Source of the DNA: Flavobacterium xinjiangense
GTDB taxonomy: Bacteria; Bacteroidota; Bacteroidia; Flavobacteriales; Flavobacteriaceae
Direction: 5' to 3'
Assembly (NCBI RefSeq): GCF_900142885.1
Contig: NZ_FRCL01000005.1
Location: 186,001 to 250,000, forward strand
Length of the DNA: 64,000 bases
Positions 54,716 to 62,922 of the stretch are shown here, piece after piece; the stretch's first letter is position 1; each line of letters starts with the position of its first letter. A model generated the notes under the pieces. That model was not told the DNA's origin. It saw nothing but the letters and a program-made list of their open reading frames with translations, and made no database searches. A program made the translations under genes and the position numbers.

Positions 54716-55942
54716 ATGAAAACTATAAAAAAACAAATAGCAAACCTTTTAACGGCATCAACGATGATTTTGTTAGTCGTAAGTGCCGCTTTTACAAAAA
54801 TAAGTGGCCAAAATGATCCAGTACGATTAGGGTTTATTCCCTTAACGGATTGTTCTCCAATTGTTATGGCAAAAGAATTAGGCTTGTTTAAAAAATACGG
54901 AGTAGAGGTTGTAGTAACCAAAGAATCGTCTTGGGCAAATGTTCGTGATAAAATCCTGACTGGCGAATTAGACGGAGCACATTGTTTGTATTCCATGCCA
55001 TTTTCAGTGTACACAGGAGTAGGGGGCAAAGCCGGTTCTGAAATGAAAATAGCGATGATGTTGAATGTAAACGGTCAAGCCATAACACTTTCTAATGATT
55101 TTTGTGGCAAAGTGGGCTTCAAACAAATGAATAAAGTAACACCAGTGGTTGCGGCTAAATTAAAAGCGGAGAAAGAAGTGACTTTTGCAATGACTTTCCC
55201 CGGAGGAACACACGATTTATGGCTGCGCAACTGGATGTCTATCGCCGGTTTGAATCAAAAAGCAGTAAAAATTATCACGATTCCGCCTCCTCAAATGGTT
55301 GCGAATATGAAAGTGGGTAACATGGATGGTTTTTGTGTTGGAGAGCCATGGGGTGGTGTTGCTGTAAAACAAGGAATCGGATTTACACAAGTTGCTTCTC
55401 AGGACATTTGGAAAGATCATCCTGAAAAAGCTTTGGTGGTAAACAAAGATTTCAGCACAAAAAGAAAAGCTGATTTAGTAAAAGTGATGAAAGCGGTTAT
55501 GGAAGCTTGTATCTGGTTAGACAATCCGTCAAATCGTAAAAAAGCAGCTTCAATTATCGGTAGAGCACCTTATGTAAATGCTCCAGCTGATGTTATCGAA
55601 GCCAGACTAATGGGAGATTACAATTTAGGTTGCAACCAAGGAACTCAAGTATATGCCAAAGATTATATGCTGTTTCACAAAGGCGGTACTGTTAATTATC
55701 CTCGTAAATCGTATGCAATTTGGGCAATGGCACAGTTTGTACGATTCGGATATTTGAAAGAAGCACCAAATTACGCTGCAATTGCCGATAAATTAATCCT
55801 GCAGGATTTGTATGAAGAAGTTGCTAAGAGCATGAAAATAAAAATTCCTAATGACGACATGAAACCGTTTTCTCTAACCATGGATAAAACTGTTTTTGAC
55901 CCATCAAATCCTGCAGCCTACTTAAAAGTTGTAAAAAGATAG
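54716..55942 (+). CDS. nrtA: Nitrate ABC transporter substrate-binding protein
   Basis: The 408-residue protein belongs to the CmpA/NrtA family of periplasmic nitrate, nitrite or bicarbonate binding proteins. It has a signal sequence (about 1-30), the VRLGFIPLTDCSPIVMAKELGLFKKYG entry (near 38-64), CFTF/GGTHDLWLRNW (near 160) and GNMDGFCVGEPWG (near 203). It has no lipobox Cys, so it is a soluble periplasmic protein. It follows the porin gene by 27 bases and precedes the permease and ATPase genes. Confidence 0.9.
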   Translation: MKTIKKQIANLLTASTMILLVVSAAFTKISGQNDPVRLGFIPLTDCSPIVMAKELGLFKKYGVEVVVTKESSWANVRDKILTGELDGAHCLYSMPFSVYTGVGGKAGSEMKIAMMLNVNGQAITLSNDFCGKVGFKQMNKVTPVVAAKLKAEKEVTFAMTFPGGTHDLWLRNWMSIAGLNQKAVKIITIPPPQMVANMKVGNMDGFCVGEPWGGVAVKQGIGFTQVASQDIWKDHPEKALVVNKDFSTKRKADLVKVMKAVMEACIWLDNPSNRKKAASIIGRAPYVNAPADVIEARLMGDYNLGCNQGTQVYAKDYMLFHKGGTVNYPRKSYAIWAMAQFVRFGYLKEAPNYAAIADKLILQDLYEEVAKSMKIKIPNDDMKPFSLTMDKTVFDPSNPAAYLKVVKR

Positions 55943-56056
55943 AATAGAATATATGGGATCCTTAATTACTGTAGTCATGCCGTCTTATGTATGGTTACAG
56001 TAAAATACGGGGTTTAAAGAATACAAAATGCCTAATTGAACTAAAATTTTAATAAA

Positions 56057-56944
56057 ATGTCTGATAAAAACACATTAACCGTTGATGCCTTCGACCAAGT
56101 AATTAGCGTTTCGACTGAAAGCAATAATGCAGTGGCATCTGAAAATATTAAATTCAAATTGATCCTTAATACAGTACTTGTAAAAATAAAATCATTGGCA
56201 TTAGCCAGTTTAGGTTTGTTGGTTTTTGCAGGATTCTGGAGCCTACTAAGTTATTATAGTAAAGATGCGCTGCCTGGCCCAAAAGCAACATTGACTGTTT
56301 TATATGAAATGGTAAGCGACCCTTTTTATGATTATGGTCCTAATGACAAAGGAATTGGACTGCAATTATTCAGTTCCATAAAAACAGTGTTAATAGGATT
56401 TTTATTGGGTTCATTAATCGCTATTCCTATTGGTATACTGATGGGAGCAAGTTCAATATGCAAACAAATTTTTTATCCAATTGTTCAACTTTTAAAACCT
56501 GTTTCTCCGTTAGCTTGGTTTCCTATAGGTTTGGTTGTGTTCAAAGATACCGGTATGGCTACTATATTTATTGTTTTTATTACCTCATTGTGGTCTACAC
56601 TTATAAATACCTCTTTTGGTGTAGCGTCGATTCCGCAAGATCATAAAAACGTAGCTAAAGCTTTTGGTTTTACCAAAATGCGTTACCTGACCAAAATTTT
56701 AATACCCTACAGTTTGCCTCATATCATTACCGGATTGCGTTTAAGCATCAGTGTTGCATGGTTAGTAATTGTTGCCGGTGAAATGTTATCTGGCGGTGCA
56801 GGAATTGGTTTTTTTGTTTGGGACAGCTGGAATGCATTAAGTCTCGAAAAAGTAATATCAGCCATCATAATCATAGGTATTGTAGGATTACTTTTTGATA
56901 AATTATTTACTTATATCGAAAATAAAGTGGCTTACAAAGCATAA
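56057..56944 (+). CDS. nrtB: Nitrate ABC transporter permease
   Basis: The 295-residue inner membrane protein has six likely membrane helices and the binding-protein-dependent permease motif EMLSGGAGIGFFVWDSWNALS (about 245-265, EAA loop region), with TVLIGFLLGSLIAIPIGILMG and KPVSPLAWFPIGLVVF typical of NrtB/SsuC permeases. The N-terminal 45 residues are a soluble extension. It lies 114 bases after nrtA. Confidence 0.9.
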   Translation: MSDKNTLTVDAFDQVISVSTESNNAVASENIKFKLILNTVLVKIKSLALASLGLLVFAGFWSLLSYYSKDALPGPKATLTVLYEMVSDPFYDYGPNDKGIGLQLFSSIKTVLIGFLLGSLIAIPIGILMGASSICKQIFYPIVQLLKPVSPLAWFPIGLVVFKDTGMATIFIVFITSLWSTLINTSFGVASIPQDHKNVAKAFGFTKMRYLTKILIPYSLPHIITGLRLSISVAWLVIVAGEMLSGGAGIGFFVWDSWNALSLEKVISAIIIIGIVGLLFDKLFTYIENKVAYKA

Positions 56945-56953
56945 TAATCTAGG

Positions 56954-57000
56954 CGTGCCCCTCCGTAAAACTACGGGTCGTGCTGTACGTTCCCGCTTTT
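56954..57000 (+). repeat. Dispersed element copy, GTCGTGCTGTACGT family
   Basis: It begins GTGCCCCTCCG and ends GTCGTGCTGTACGTTCCCGC. The related copy is at 22072-22121. A palindrome follows at 57008-57037 in the same relative place as the palindrome at 22021-22063. Confidence 0.5.
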
Positions 57001-57007
57001 TTTTATC

Positions 57008-57037
57008 AATTGCCACGGGTTATGACCCGTGGTAATT
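57008..57037. repeat. Palindrome between nrtB and nrtD
   Basis: AATTGCCACGGGT pairs with ACCCGTGGTAATT around TATG with one wobble; the core is CCACGGGT/ACCCGTGG. It lies inside the nrt operon and has no long T tail, so it may limit expression of the ATPase or stabilise the message. Confidence 0.7.
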
Positions 57038-57150
57038 AATAAAAAAAGAGCTCCACTGCCATCACTCACCCAAACCCATAAAACGACCAATTCACTATTA
57101 ACCAACAACGATTTAATTTTTCATCATTAAATCATTTAAATAAAAAGATC

Positions 57151-57957
57151 ATGAGCTATTTAGAAATCAAAGATTTGGAAATTTCGTTTCCAACTCCAAA
57201 AGGGAAATATATTGCAGTAAGAGATATTAATCTTTCTATCAAAAAAGGAGAAATTGTATCCATCATTGGACATTCAGGATGTGGGAAATCAACAATTATG
57301 AATGCTATTGCAGGAATGCTAACGCCAACAGGCGGAACAGTTGAATTAGACAATCAAAAAATAAAAGGGCCAGGACCAGATCGCGGAATTGTTTTTCAAA
57401 ATTATTCCCTTTTACCCTGGATGACTGTAGAACAAAACATTTTTCAAGCAGTTGATTCGGTAATGAATTGTTCTAAAAAAGAGAAACAGGAAATCGTAGA
57501 GAAAAACCTTAAAATGGTTAATTTATACGAACACAAAGATAAATTACCTGGGCAATTATCCGGCGGAATGAAACAAAGGGTAGCAATCGCAAGAGCATTT
57601 TCTATAAATCCAGGCGTTTTATTATTGGATGAGCCTTTTGGAGCTTTAGATGCACTTACTAAAGGAACCATGCAATTAGAAGTTTTGAAATTATGGAATT
57701 TGAATAACAGAGACAAAACGATTGTAATGATTACGCATGATATTGAAGAAGCATTGTTCTTATCCGATAGAATTGTGGTATTGAATAACGGTCCGGCTTC
57801 AACCATCAGAGAAATAGTTGAGGTTCATTTGCCAAGACCAAGAAACAAAATCGAAATCGTAAAAATGCCCGAATATATAGAGTTAAGAGATAAGTTATTA
57901 CACCTATTAACTGATAAATTCTCCATTGAAGACATGGGAATGGTGTATAAAAGTTAG
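57151..57957 (+). CDS. nrtD: Nitrate ABC transporter ATP-binding protein
   Basis: The 268-residue ATPase has Walker A GHSGCGKST (about 43-51), the signature LSGGMKQRVAIARA (about 134-147), Walker B VLLLDEPFGALD (about 157-168) and the switch His in VMITHDIEEA (about 191-200). It belongs to the NrtD/SsuB/TauB group and would power uptake with NrtA and NrtB. It lies about 200 bases after nrtB, behind the palindrome, and is closed by a strong terminator. Confidence 0.92.
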   Translation: MSYLEIKDLEISFPTPKGKYIAVRDINLSIKKGEIVSIIGHSGCGKSTIMNAIAGMLTPTGGTVELDNQKIKGPGPDRGIVFQNYSLLPWMTVEQNIFQAVDSVMNCSKKEKQEIVEKNLKMVNLYEHKDKLPGQLSGGMKQRVAIARAFSINPGVLLLDEPFGALDALTKGTMQLEVLKLWNLNNRDKTIVMITHDIEEALFLSDRIVVLNNGPASTIREIVEVHLPRPRNKIEIVKMPEYIELRDKLLHLLTDKFSIEDMGMVYKS

Positions 57958-57980
57958 TTTTATTTAATTTGTTTATGGTT

Positions 57981-58013
57981 AAATCCCCGTAATGATTATC
58001 ATTACGGGGATTT
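57981..58013 (+). terminator. Terminator of the nrt operon
   Basis: A perfect 15-bp stem (57981-57995 with 57999-58013) with a 3-base loop and T-rich 3' side; the core is CCCCGTAATG/CATTACGGGG. It lies 23 bases after the nrtD stop codon and ahead of the convergent DUF4265 gene, so it may serve both sides. Confidence 0.85.
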
Positions 58014-58069
58014 TGATTTTAATGATGCTTATTGTGAATCAAGAATTCATTCTGTGATCTAAACATAAT

Positions 58070-58531
58070 TTAGTACCAATGGTTTTTTGACAAATTGGGT
58101 TCTGCATACGTTATTATATTGTTTTCTTCCAGTTCCATTAGTTTCTCTCTAATTGGAGTATAATCTGCAGCAGCTAGGATTTCTATAACGAAGTAATCGT
58201 CGTTGAACTTTTCAGATTCGCAACACAAACTAGTGAAAAATTCGCGTACATCATTTACCACATAAGATTTATCTTTTAGAATAACTTGGATAGTTGAATT
58301 TCCAGAATGTATAATCGTTTCTCTATAAGTCAATTTGTTTTCTGTTTCGTCAAATTCGGCTAATACAATATCGCCACAGGAAACAGAAGCATAAAAAGGG
58401 ATATTATCCAGTTTGTACAATCCTTCTTCGGCGTTAATAGTGGTTGCCCATAAATTTTCAACAGTCCGATCATTTAAAATAGCACTAAAAAACCTAAAGA
58501 GTATTTTTACACTAGTTTCTTGTTCTTTCAT
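58070..58531 (-). CDS. DUF4265 domain protein
   Basis: From the ATG at 58531 the protein has 153 residues; the frame is open seven codons further upstream. It is a soluble protein with the DUF4265 signature: TTINAEEGLYKLDNIPFYASVSCGD followed by IVLAEFDETENKL, an STIQVIL strand and IREKLMELEENNIITYAEPNLS near the end. DUF4265 is of unknown function. It stands between the nrt operon and narK on the narK strand; TATATTTG at 58606-58599 on the minus strand is a perfect -7 element for it. Confidence 0.75.
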   Translation of the reverse strand: MKEQETSVKILFRFFSAILNDRTVENLWATTINAEEGLYKLDNIPFYASVSCGDIVLAEFDETENKLTYRETIIHSGNSTIQVILKDKSYVVNDVREFFTSLCCESEKFNDDYFVIEILAAADYTPIREKLMELEENNIITYAEPNLSKNHWY

Positions 58532-58627
58532 TATTTGTATTTTGAATGCCAAATTAAAGATTCGCTATTTTGGAATCATTTGGAATTGATTTAAAAATCA
58601 AATATACGTCTATTGAATACAAAAAAA

Positions 58628-58655
58628 AAAGCCTTTGAACGCATTCAAAGGCTTT
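58628..58655 (-). terminator. narK terminator
   Basis: AAAGCCTTTGAA (58628-58639) pairs with TTCAAAGGCTTT (58644-58655) around CGCA. On the minus strand it is followed by a run of T. It lies 20 bases after the narK stop codon and upstream of the DUF4265 promoter. Confidence 0.88.
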
Positions 58656-58674
58656 CTGCATAAGTCTTTTTTTT

Positions 58675-60165
58675 TTATTTTCTGGAAGATTGTCTTTCCA
58701 TCACTTTAGATAAATCAGGTTGTTTTTCGTTCATGATTTTGGTTACGGTATAATGCATCCAAATCAGGCATATAGCTGAAAATAGAAGAACAAATATCCA
58801 TGAGCTCGACCAAACACCGGTTGCAGTCAATAAATATCCGAAGATAATTGGTCCAAAAAATCCGCCCAATCCACCTATCATTCCTACCATTCCACCTACA
58901 ACCCCCACTTCTGTCGGGAAATATTCAGGAATGTGTTTGTAAACGGCAGCTTTCCCAATTCCCCAAGAAATACCAATGAGGATTACTAAAACTAAGTACA
59001 CCCACATATTAGCATCGAAACGGATGTGAGTTATTCCCTTAGCAACCAATTCTTTTTTCTTCACTTCTTGATTTTGGGATACAACCACTTGCTGCCATGA
59101 AGTCCGTATGGGAAAAATGGAGCTTTCTATAGGTTTTTCTACTTTTTGAGCGATTAGGAAATCTTTCTCACCAATTTTCACATTAGTGTCAGAAATGGCA
59201 GTAACTGTTCCTTTTTTTGTTGCCATTACACCGGGACCGGTTGTAGTAATATCCATTTTTGGAACCATCAGCAAAGCACTCAATACCACCGAAGAGGATA
59301 GCACCCAATACATTACTTTTCGGGCACCGAATTTATCTGATAAGTAACCCCCAAAAGCACGAATCACGCCAGAAGGTAAGCTGAACATCGTAGCAAATAA
59401 ACCACCCATAACTAAACTCGTTTGATACACGTTCATAAAGTTGGGTAATAACCATTGGGAATAGGCTACAAAGCATCCAAATACTAAGAAGTAATAGGCT
59501 CCAAATCTCCAAACGCGAGCACTTTTTAAAGAGTGAAGCATTTGAGTTACCGTTTTTGTTTGGTTTTCTATTTTTTTGTTTTTTGCAAAAATTAAAAAAA
59601 CAATACCAATAATTACCAAAGCTGCACCGTAAATAACCGGTAATAATTTCCAGCCATTTTGCGGGTCTTCGACTGAAAAATGGTTCAGCAGCGATGGCGC
59701 AATAAAAGTGGTTATGGCAGCTCCTGCATTTCCCATTCCAAAAATACCTAATGCTCTACCTTGCCATTCTTTTGGGTACCATATAGAAGTAAATCCAATA
59801 CCGACAGCAAAACTGGTTCCTACCATTCCAAAGAAAAAGCTTAGAAGGGCAAACATGAAAAAACTATCCGCTAAAGGAAGTAAAAACAACGGAATAGAGC
59901 AGAGTAGGAGTAGAATTGAAAAAACATATTTTCCGCCAAACTTGTCAGTCAAAATACCGATTGGCAAACGCATAATAGAACCGGTCAGAATTGGAATTCC
60001 AAGGAGCCATCCCACTTGGACAACGCTCCATTTAAAAATACCATTGTCTACTAAGAAGGTAACTAAAACCCCATTTAAAGTCCAACATGCAAAACATATA
60101 GTAAATGCAAGCGTATTTAAAAACAAAATTTTATGTGATTGCGATAATGAGTTTGAATTTTTCAT
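58675..60165 (-). CDS. narK: NarK-type nitrate/nitrite MFS transporter with soluble insert
   Basis: From the ATG at 60165 the protein has 496 residues with 12 likely membrane helices of the NNP family; the two nitrate signatures GMGNAGAAITTFIAPSL (helix 5 region, about 143-159) and GLGGFFGPIIFGYL (helix 11 region) are clear. An extra hydrophilic segment at about residues 304-386 (TKKGTVTAISDTNVKIGEKD, then VAKGITHIRF) interrupts the membrane part, where E. coli NarK has only a short loop. It takes up nitrate or exchanges nitrate and nitrite. The frame is open seven codons further to a TTG, but that lies in the promoter. Confidence 0.9.
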   Translation of the reverse strand: MKNSNSLSQSHKILFLNTLAFTICFACWTLNGVLVTFLVDNGIFKWSVVQVGWLLGIPILTGSIMRLPIGILTDKFGGKYVFSILLLLCSIPLFLLPLADSFFMFALLSFFFGMVGTSFAVGIGFTSIWYPKEWQGRALGIFGMGNAGAAITTFIAPSLLNHFSVEDPQNGWKLLPVIYGAALVIIGIVFLIFAKNKKIENQTKTVTQMLHSLKSARVWRFGAYYFLVFGCFVAYSQWLLPNFMNVYQTSLVMGGLFATMFSLPSGVIRAFGGYLSDKFGARKVMYWVLSSSVVLSALLMVPKMDITTTGPGVMATKKGTVTAISDTNVKIGEKDFLIAQKVEKPIESSIFPIRTSWQQVVVSQNQEVKKKELVAKGITHIRFDANMWVYLVLVILIGISWGIGKAAVYKHIPEYFPTEVGVVGGMVGMIGGLGGFFGPIIFGYLLTATGVWSSSWIFVLLFSAICLIWMHYTVTKIMNEKQPDLSKVMERQSSRK

Positions 60166-60183
60166 AATACTTATATTTTTTGT

Positions 60184-60205
60184 CAAAATTAAGTATTAAA
60201 ACGTA
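60184..60205 (-). promoter_or_regulatory. narK promoter with overlapping inverted repeat
   Basis: On the minus strand TAATTTTG (60191-60184) is a perfect -7 element. The inverted repeat TAAGTA-TTAA-AACGTA (60190-60205, one mismatch) shares its last TA with it, as at moeA and the nitrate reductase gene. Starts of transcription and translation would be close together, so the leader would be short. Confidence 0.65.
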
Positions 60206-60242
60206 TTTAAAATCTGCTAAAACACAGTTTTATGAAAATAAT

Positions 60243-60280
60243 TAAGTATTTATACGTATTTTTATATTAATTGATACGTA
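60243..60280 (-). promoter_or_regulatory. Upstream TAMGTA-N4-TACKTA site of narK
   Basis: TAAGTA-TTTA-TACGTA at 60243-60258 is a full inverted repeat; another TACGTA half-site is at 60275-60280, 22 bases from the second half-site (about two helical turns). These lie upstream of the promoter-proximal repeat at 60190-60205 and downstream of the response regulator gene. Confidence 0.65.
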
Positions 60281-60319
60281 TTCATCGTTGCCTGAAATAA
60301 AAAGGTGTCTTTAAAAGGG

Positions 60320-60976
60320 CTATAACAAGGAATATTCAGTTGCTTTATTAGAAAGTTCCATAAGGTTTTTTACTTTCAATTTTTTCATCAAGTTAAAACG
60401 GTGCACTTCAGCGGTTCGTTTACTAATATCCAAAGCTTCGGCAATTTCCTTATTCCCTTTTCCGGACAATAAAAGTTTAAGGATTTCCTTTTCTCTTTTG
60501 GTTATCAGTTCTTCATCTAGTAATTGTTTTGTTTCTACCGCACCGGATGGATTGCTGAGTTGGCCAATTAATATGGATGAAATATCACCACTAAAGTATT
60601 TTCCTCCATTAGCAACGGTATGAACTGCTTTGAGGAACTCTTCTTTGCTGGAACCCTTAAGTAAGTATCCATCAGCTCCTGCTTTGATTGATTTTAATAC
60701 GTATTCTTCTGACTCGTGCATTGAAAGCATAACAATTTTAACCATATTGTTTTGGCTTCGCAATTTTTCGACTACTTCAATACCGGTCATGTTAGGCATG
60801 CGAATGTCTAAAATCAGTAAGTCAGGTTTTGCTGTTTCTACTATTTTTAACGCCTCTAGACCGTCTGTAGCTTCTCCTGCAACTTCTATGTTGGCTTCGT
60901 TCTCTAATAATGATTTGATACCATCTCTTACAAATACATGATCATCTGCCAGAACCACTCGAATAGTATTACTCAT
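60320..60976 (-). CDS. NarL/FixJ-type response regulator
   Basis: The 218-residue protein has a receiver domain (1-120) with acidic pair D10-D11, phosphorylation site D57 (LLILDIRMPN), Thr/Ser in VMLSMHES and Lys in LLKGSSKEEF, and a LuxR/NarL helix-turn-helix domain (about 150-215, LITKREKEILKLLLSGKGNKEIA with AEVHRFNLMKKL). It is encoded just downstream of its histidine kinase on the same strand (126 bases apart) and should control nitrate genes. The TACGTA half-sites in its own promoter region suggest autoregulation. Confidence 0.9.
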   Translation of the reverse strand: MSNTIRVVLADDHVFVRDGIKSLLENEANIEVAGEATDGLEALKIVETAKPDLLILDIRMPNMTGIEVVEKLRSQNNMVKIVMLSMHESEEYVLKSIKAGADGYLLKGSSKEEFLKAVHTVANGGKYFSGDISSILIGQLSNPSGAVETKQLLDEELITKREKEILKLLLSGKGNKEIAEALDISKRTAEVHRFNLMKKLKVKNLMELSNKATEYSLL

Positions 60977-61004
60977 AACTTACTTAATTTTGAAATATGA
61001 TTAT

Positions 61005-61041
61005 TACGTATATTAACCTAAATATTAAGCTAAGATACGTA
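61005..61041 (-). promoter_or_regulatory. TACGTA half-sites upstream of the response regulator
   Basis: TACGTA occurs at 61005-61010 and 61036-61041, 31 bases apart (three helical turns). The second belongs to a degenerate inverted repeat TAAGCT-AAGA-TACGTA (two mismatches). They lie in the gap between the kinase and regulator genes. Confidence 0.5.
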
Positions 61042-61101
61042 TTCTGATGAAATTATTTTATTTGGAGTGAAAAAAGAGTGAATTTTGTAAAATTAGCAGG
61101 A

Positions 61102-62910
61102 TTATATAGGAATATTGAAAGTGATTCGGGTTCCTTCACCTAGAATAGAGTTAATAAAAACCCGACCATTAATATATTGAATCCTTTCTTTCATAAAAAG
61201 CAATCCCATGCCGGACTCGCTGTTTCGCTTTTTTTCTGCCTCATTAATGTCAAAACCTTTCCCGTTATCATCGATTGTGATACTTAATATAGAATCGCTA
61301 TGAGACAATTGTACGATAATATGAGTAGAATCAGCATATTTAATGGCGTTGTTAATTGCTTCTTGCGTGAGCCTGTAAATGTTGATTTCTATTAGGGAAT
61401 CCAGTCGCTGATCAAAATTTGTTTTATTATAAAAAAGGATGTTTTTGCCCGTTAATTTTGATAATTCCTGTGCGAGTTTTGCCAGTGCAGAATTGATACC
61501 ATGATCGCTCAATTCCGGCGGCATCAAGTTGAAAGTGGCCGTTCGGACTCCTTTTATAATATCCAGCGATAATTTTTTCAGGTAGTCGATTTTCTGGGCC
61601 GATTTTTCTTTATCATCCAGATTGATACTTTCCAGACTAAATTTTAATCCAGTAAGCATTTGGCCTATGCCGTCATGGATTTCTCTGGCAATTCGGTTTT
61701 GTTCATTTTCTTGATTTTCAACAATTTTACTAGAAATGATTTTCTGCTGATTGATTTTATCGGTTACATTTTCTGTGTTCAGTCGTTCGACTTCCTGTTC
61801 CGCTTTCTTGCGTTCGGTGATGTCAAAGCATATAATAAGCAATTCAGATTCATCTTTTTTTATGGTCACCGGAACCATTGATAGATCCAGCCAAAGTGAT
61901 TCTCCTTTTCTATTGGTAATATTGAGTTCTCCTTGCCAGCCACTGCGTTGCTTTTCGGCAATAATACGGTCAATTACCACTTGCTCTTTTTCTATTGGAG
62001 TCAAAACCTGTGAGAATGTTTTGTCAGAAATAAATGGATTGTATTGTAGTAGTTTAGAGAATTTTTCGCCAATATGAATCACCGTTCCATCAGGCGCAAC
62101 ACGACAATAAAGCAATGTATTCTCCATGGCATAATTAAGTGATTTTAGTTCTTTAACAGAATTTTCTTTTACTTCACTAATTATCTCCGTATTGTAAGCG
62201 AGCTTTAATGCTTTTTTTTCGGAGAGTAGTAGTTTTGCGATCAGTTTTTCTACTTTCTGGTTTGTAGGTTTAAAAATGAACATGAACTCGAGTAGTAAAA
62301 TTAATAATGTAAAAGCTAAAATTGCATATTCAGTTTTACTTTGCTGGGTTACTTTTTCCAGCGCCTCTTTGTCGTATTCATTAACAATTTGGTTCATTTT
62401 AGACAGGAAAACCACTTGATTTTCAAGTATGGATTGAACTAATTTTTGATTTTCAGACTCCTTTATGTTACGTTTTTTATTTTCTAAAAAAAGGGTAGTG
62501 GCATTAACAATACTGTCAAAATTAGGTTTAATTATCCTAAATAATTCGGAAAGGGTTGCGCTTTTTTTCCTAGGAAAACCAAGGCTGTCATTTCCTTTTT
62601 CTAAATTATAATGCGTCGTTTTCCAAAGTGAAAGCGTTTCCCTGATCGTACTGATTTCTTCCTTTTTTTTGGTCGTATCCGCAACAAAATTCAGTATCAA
62701 AACTTCTTTTCCTAACTTCTGGCTCAGCATTCTTTGCTTCCCTGAAATATTTATGATTCGGGAGTCGCTCAATTGACTGTTGAGATTGTATTGTATCAAT
62801 AATTGACTTAACAATACCGTAATGGCAATGGTCAATAAGGCGAAAAGATACAATGACCTTAAGCTTTTAAATGAAATAGTATCGATAGATCCTTTGACGC
62901 TTTTTTTCAT
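61102..62910 (-). CDS. PilJ-PAS hybrid sensor histidine kinase, probably nitrate-sensing
   Basis: The 602-residue membrane protein has TM1 (about 19-39), a periplasmic PilJ-type helical sensor (about 45-190, with RIINISGKQRMLSQKLGKEV, similar to the P box of NarX), TM2 (about 195-213), a PAS domain (about 265-370, ending DITERKKAEQ) and a HisKA_3/HATPase core with His 412 in NRIAREIHDGIGQMLTGLKF and an ATP lid of the NarX/DegS type (IYRLTQEAINNAIKYA, GMGLLFMKERI). It should phosphorylate the NarL-type regulator encoded next in response to nitrate or nitrite. Confidence 0.88.
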   Translation of the reverse strand: MKKSVKGSIDTISFKSLRSLYLFALLTIAITVLLSQLLIQYNLNSQLSDSRIINISGKQRMLSQKLGKEVLILNFVADTTKKKEEISTIRETLSLWKTTHYNLEKGNDSLGFPRKKSATLSELFRIIKPNFDSIVNATTLFLENKKRNIKESENQKLVQSILENQVVFLSKMNQIVNEYDKEALEKVTQQSKTEYAILAFTLLILLLEFMFIFKPTNQKVEKLIAKLLLSEKKALKLAYNTEIISEVKENSVKELKSLNYAMENTLLYCRVAPDGTVIHIGEKFSKLLQYNPFISDKTFSQVLTPIEKEQVVIDRIIAEKQRSGWQGELNITNRKGESLWLDLSMVPVTIKKDESELLIICFDITERKKAEQEVERLNTENVTDKINQQKIISSKIVENQENEQNRIAREIHDGIGQMLTGLKFSLESINLDDKEKSAQKIDYLKKLSLDIIKGVRTATFNLMPPELSDHGINSALAKLAQELSKLTGKNILFYNKTNFDQRLDSLIEINIYRLTQEAINNAIKYADSTHIIVQLSHSDSILSITIDDNGKGFDINEAEKKRNSESGMGLLFMKERIQYINGRVFINSILGEGTRITFNIPI

Positions 62911-62922
62911 ATTGAAAACTAA

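Noticed and set aside
57008-57037. Terminator inside the nrt operon
   Set aside because: The stem is strong but the following bases are mostly A, not T, on the coding strand, and an operon gene follows; listed as palindrome only.
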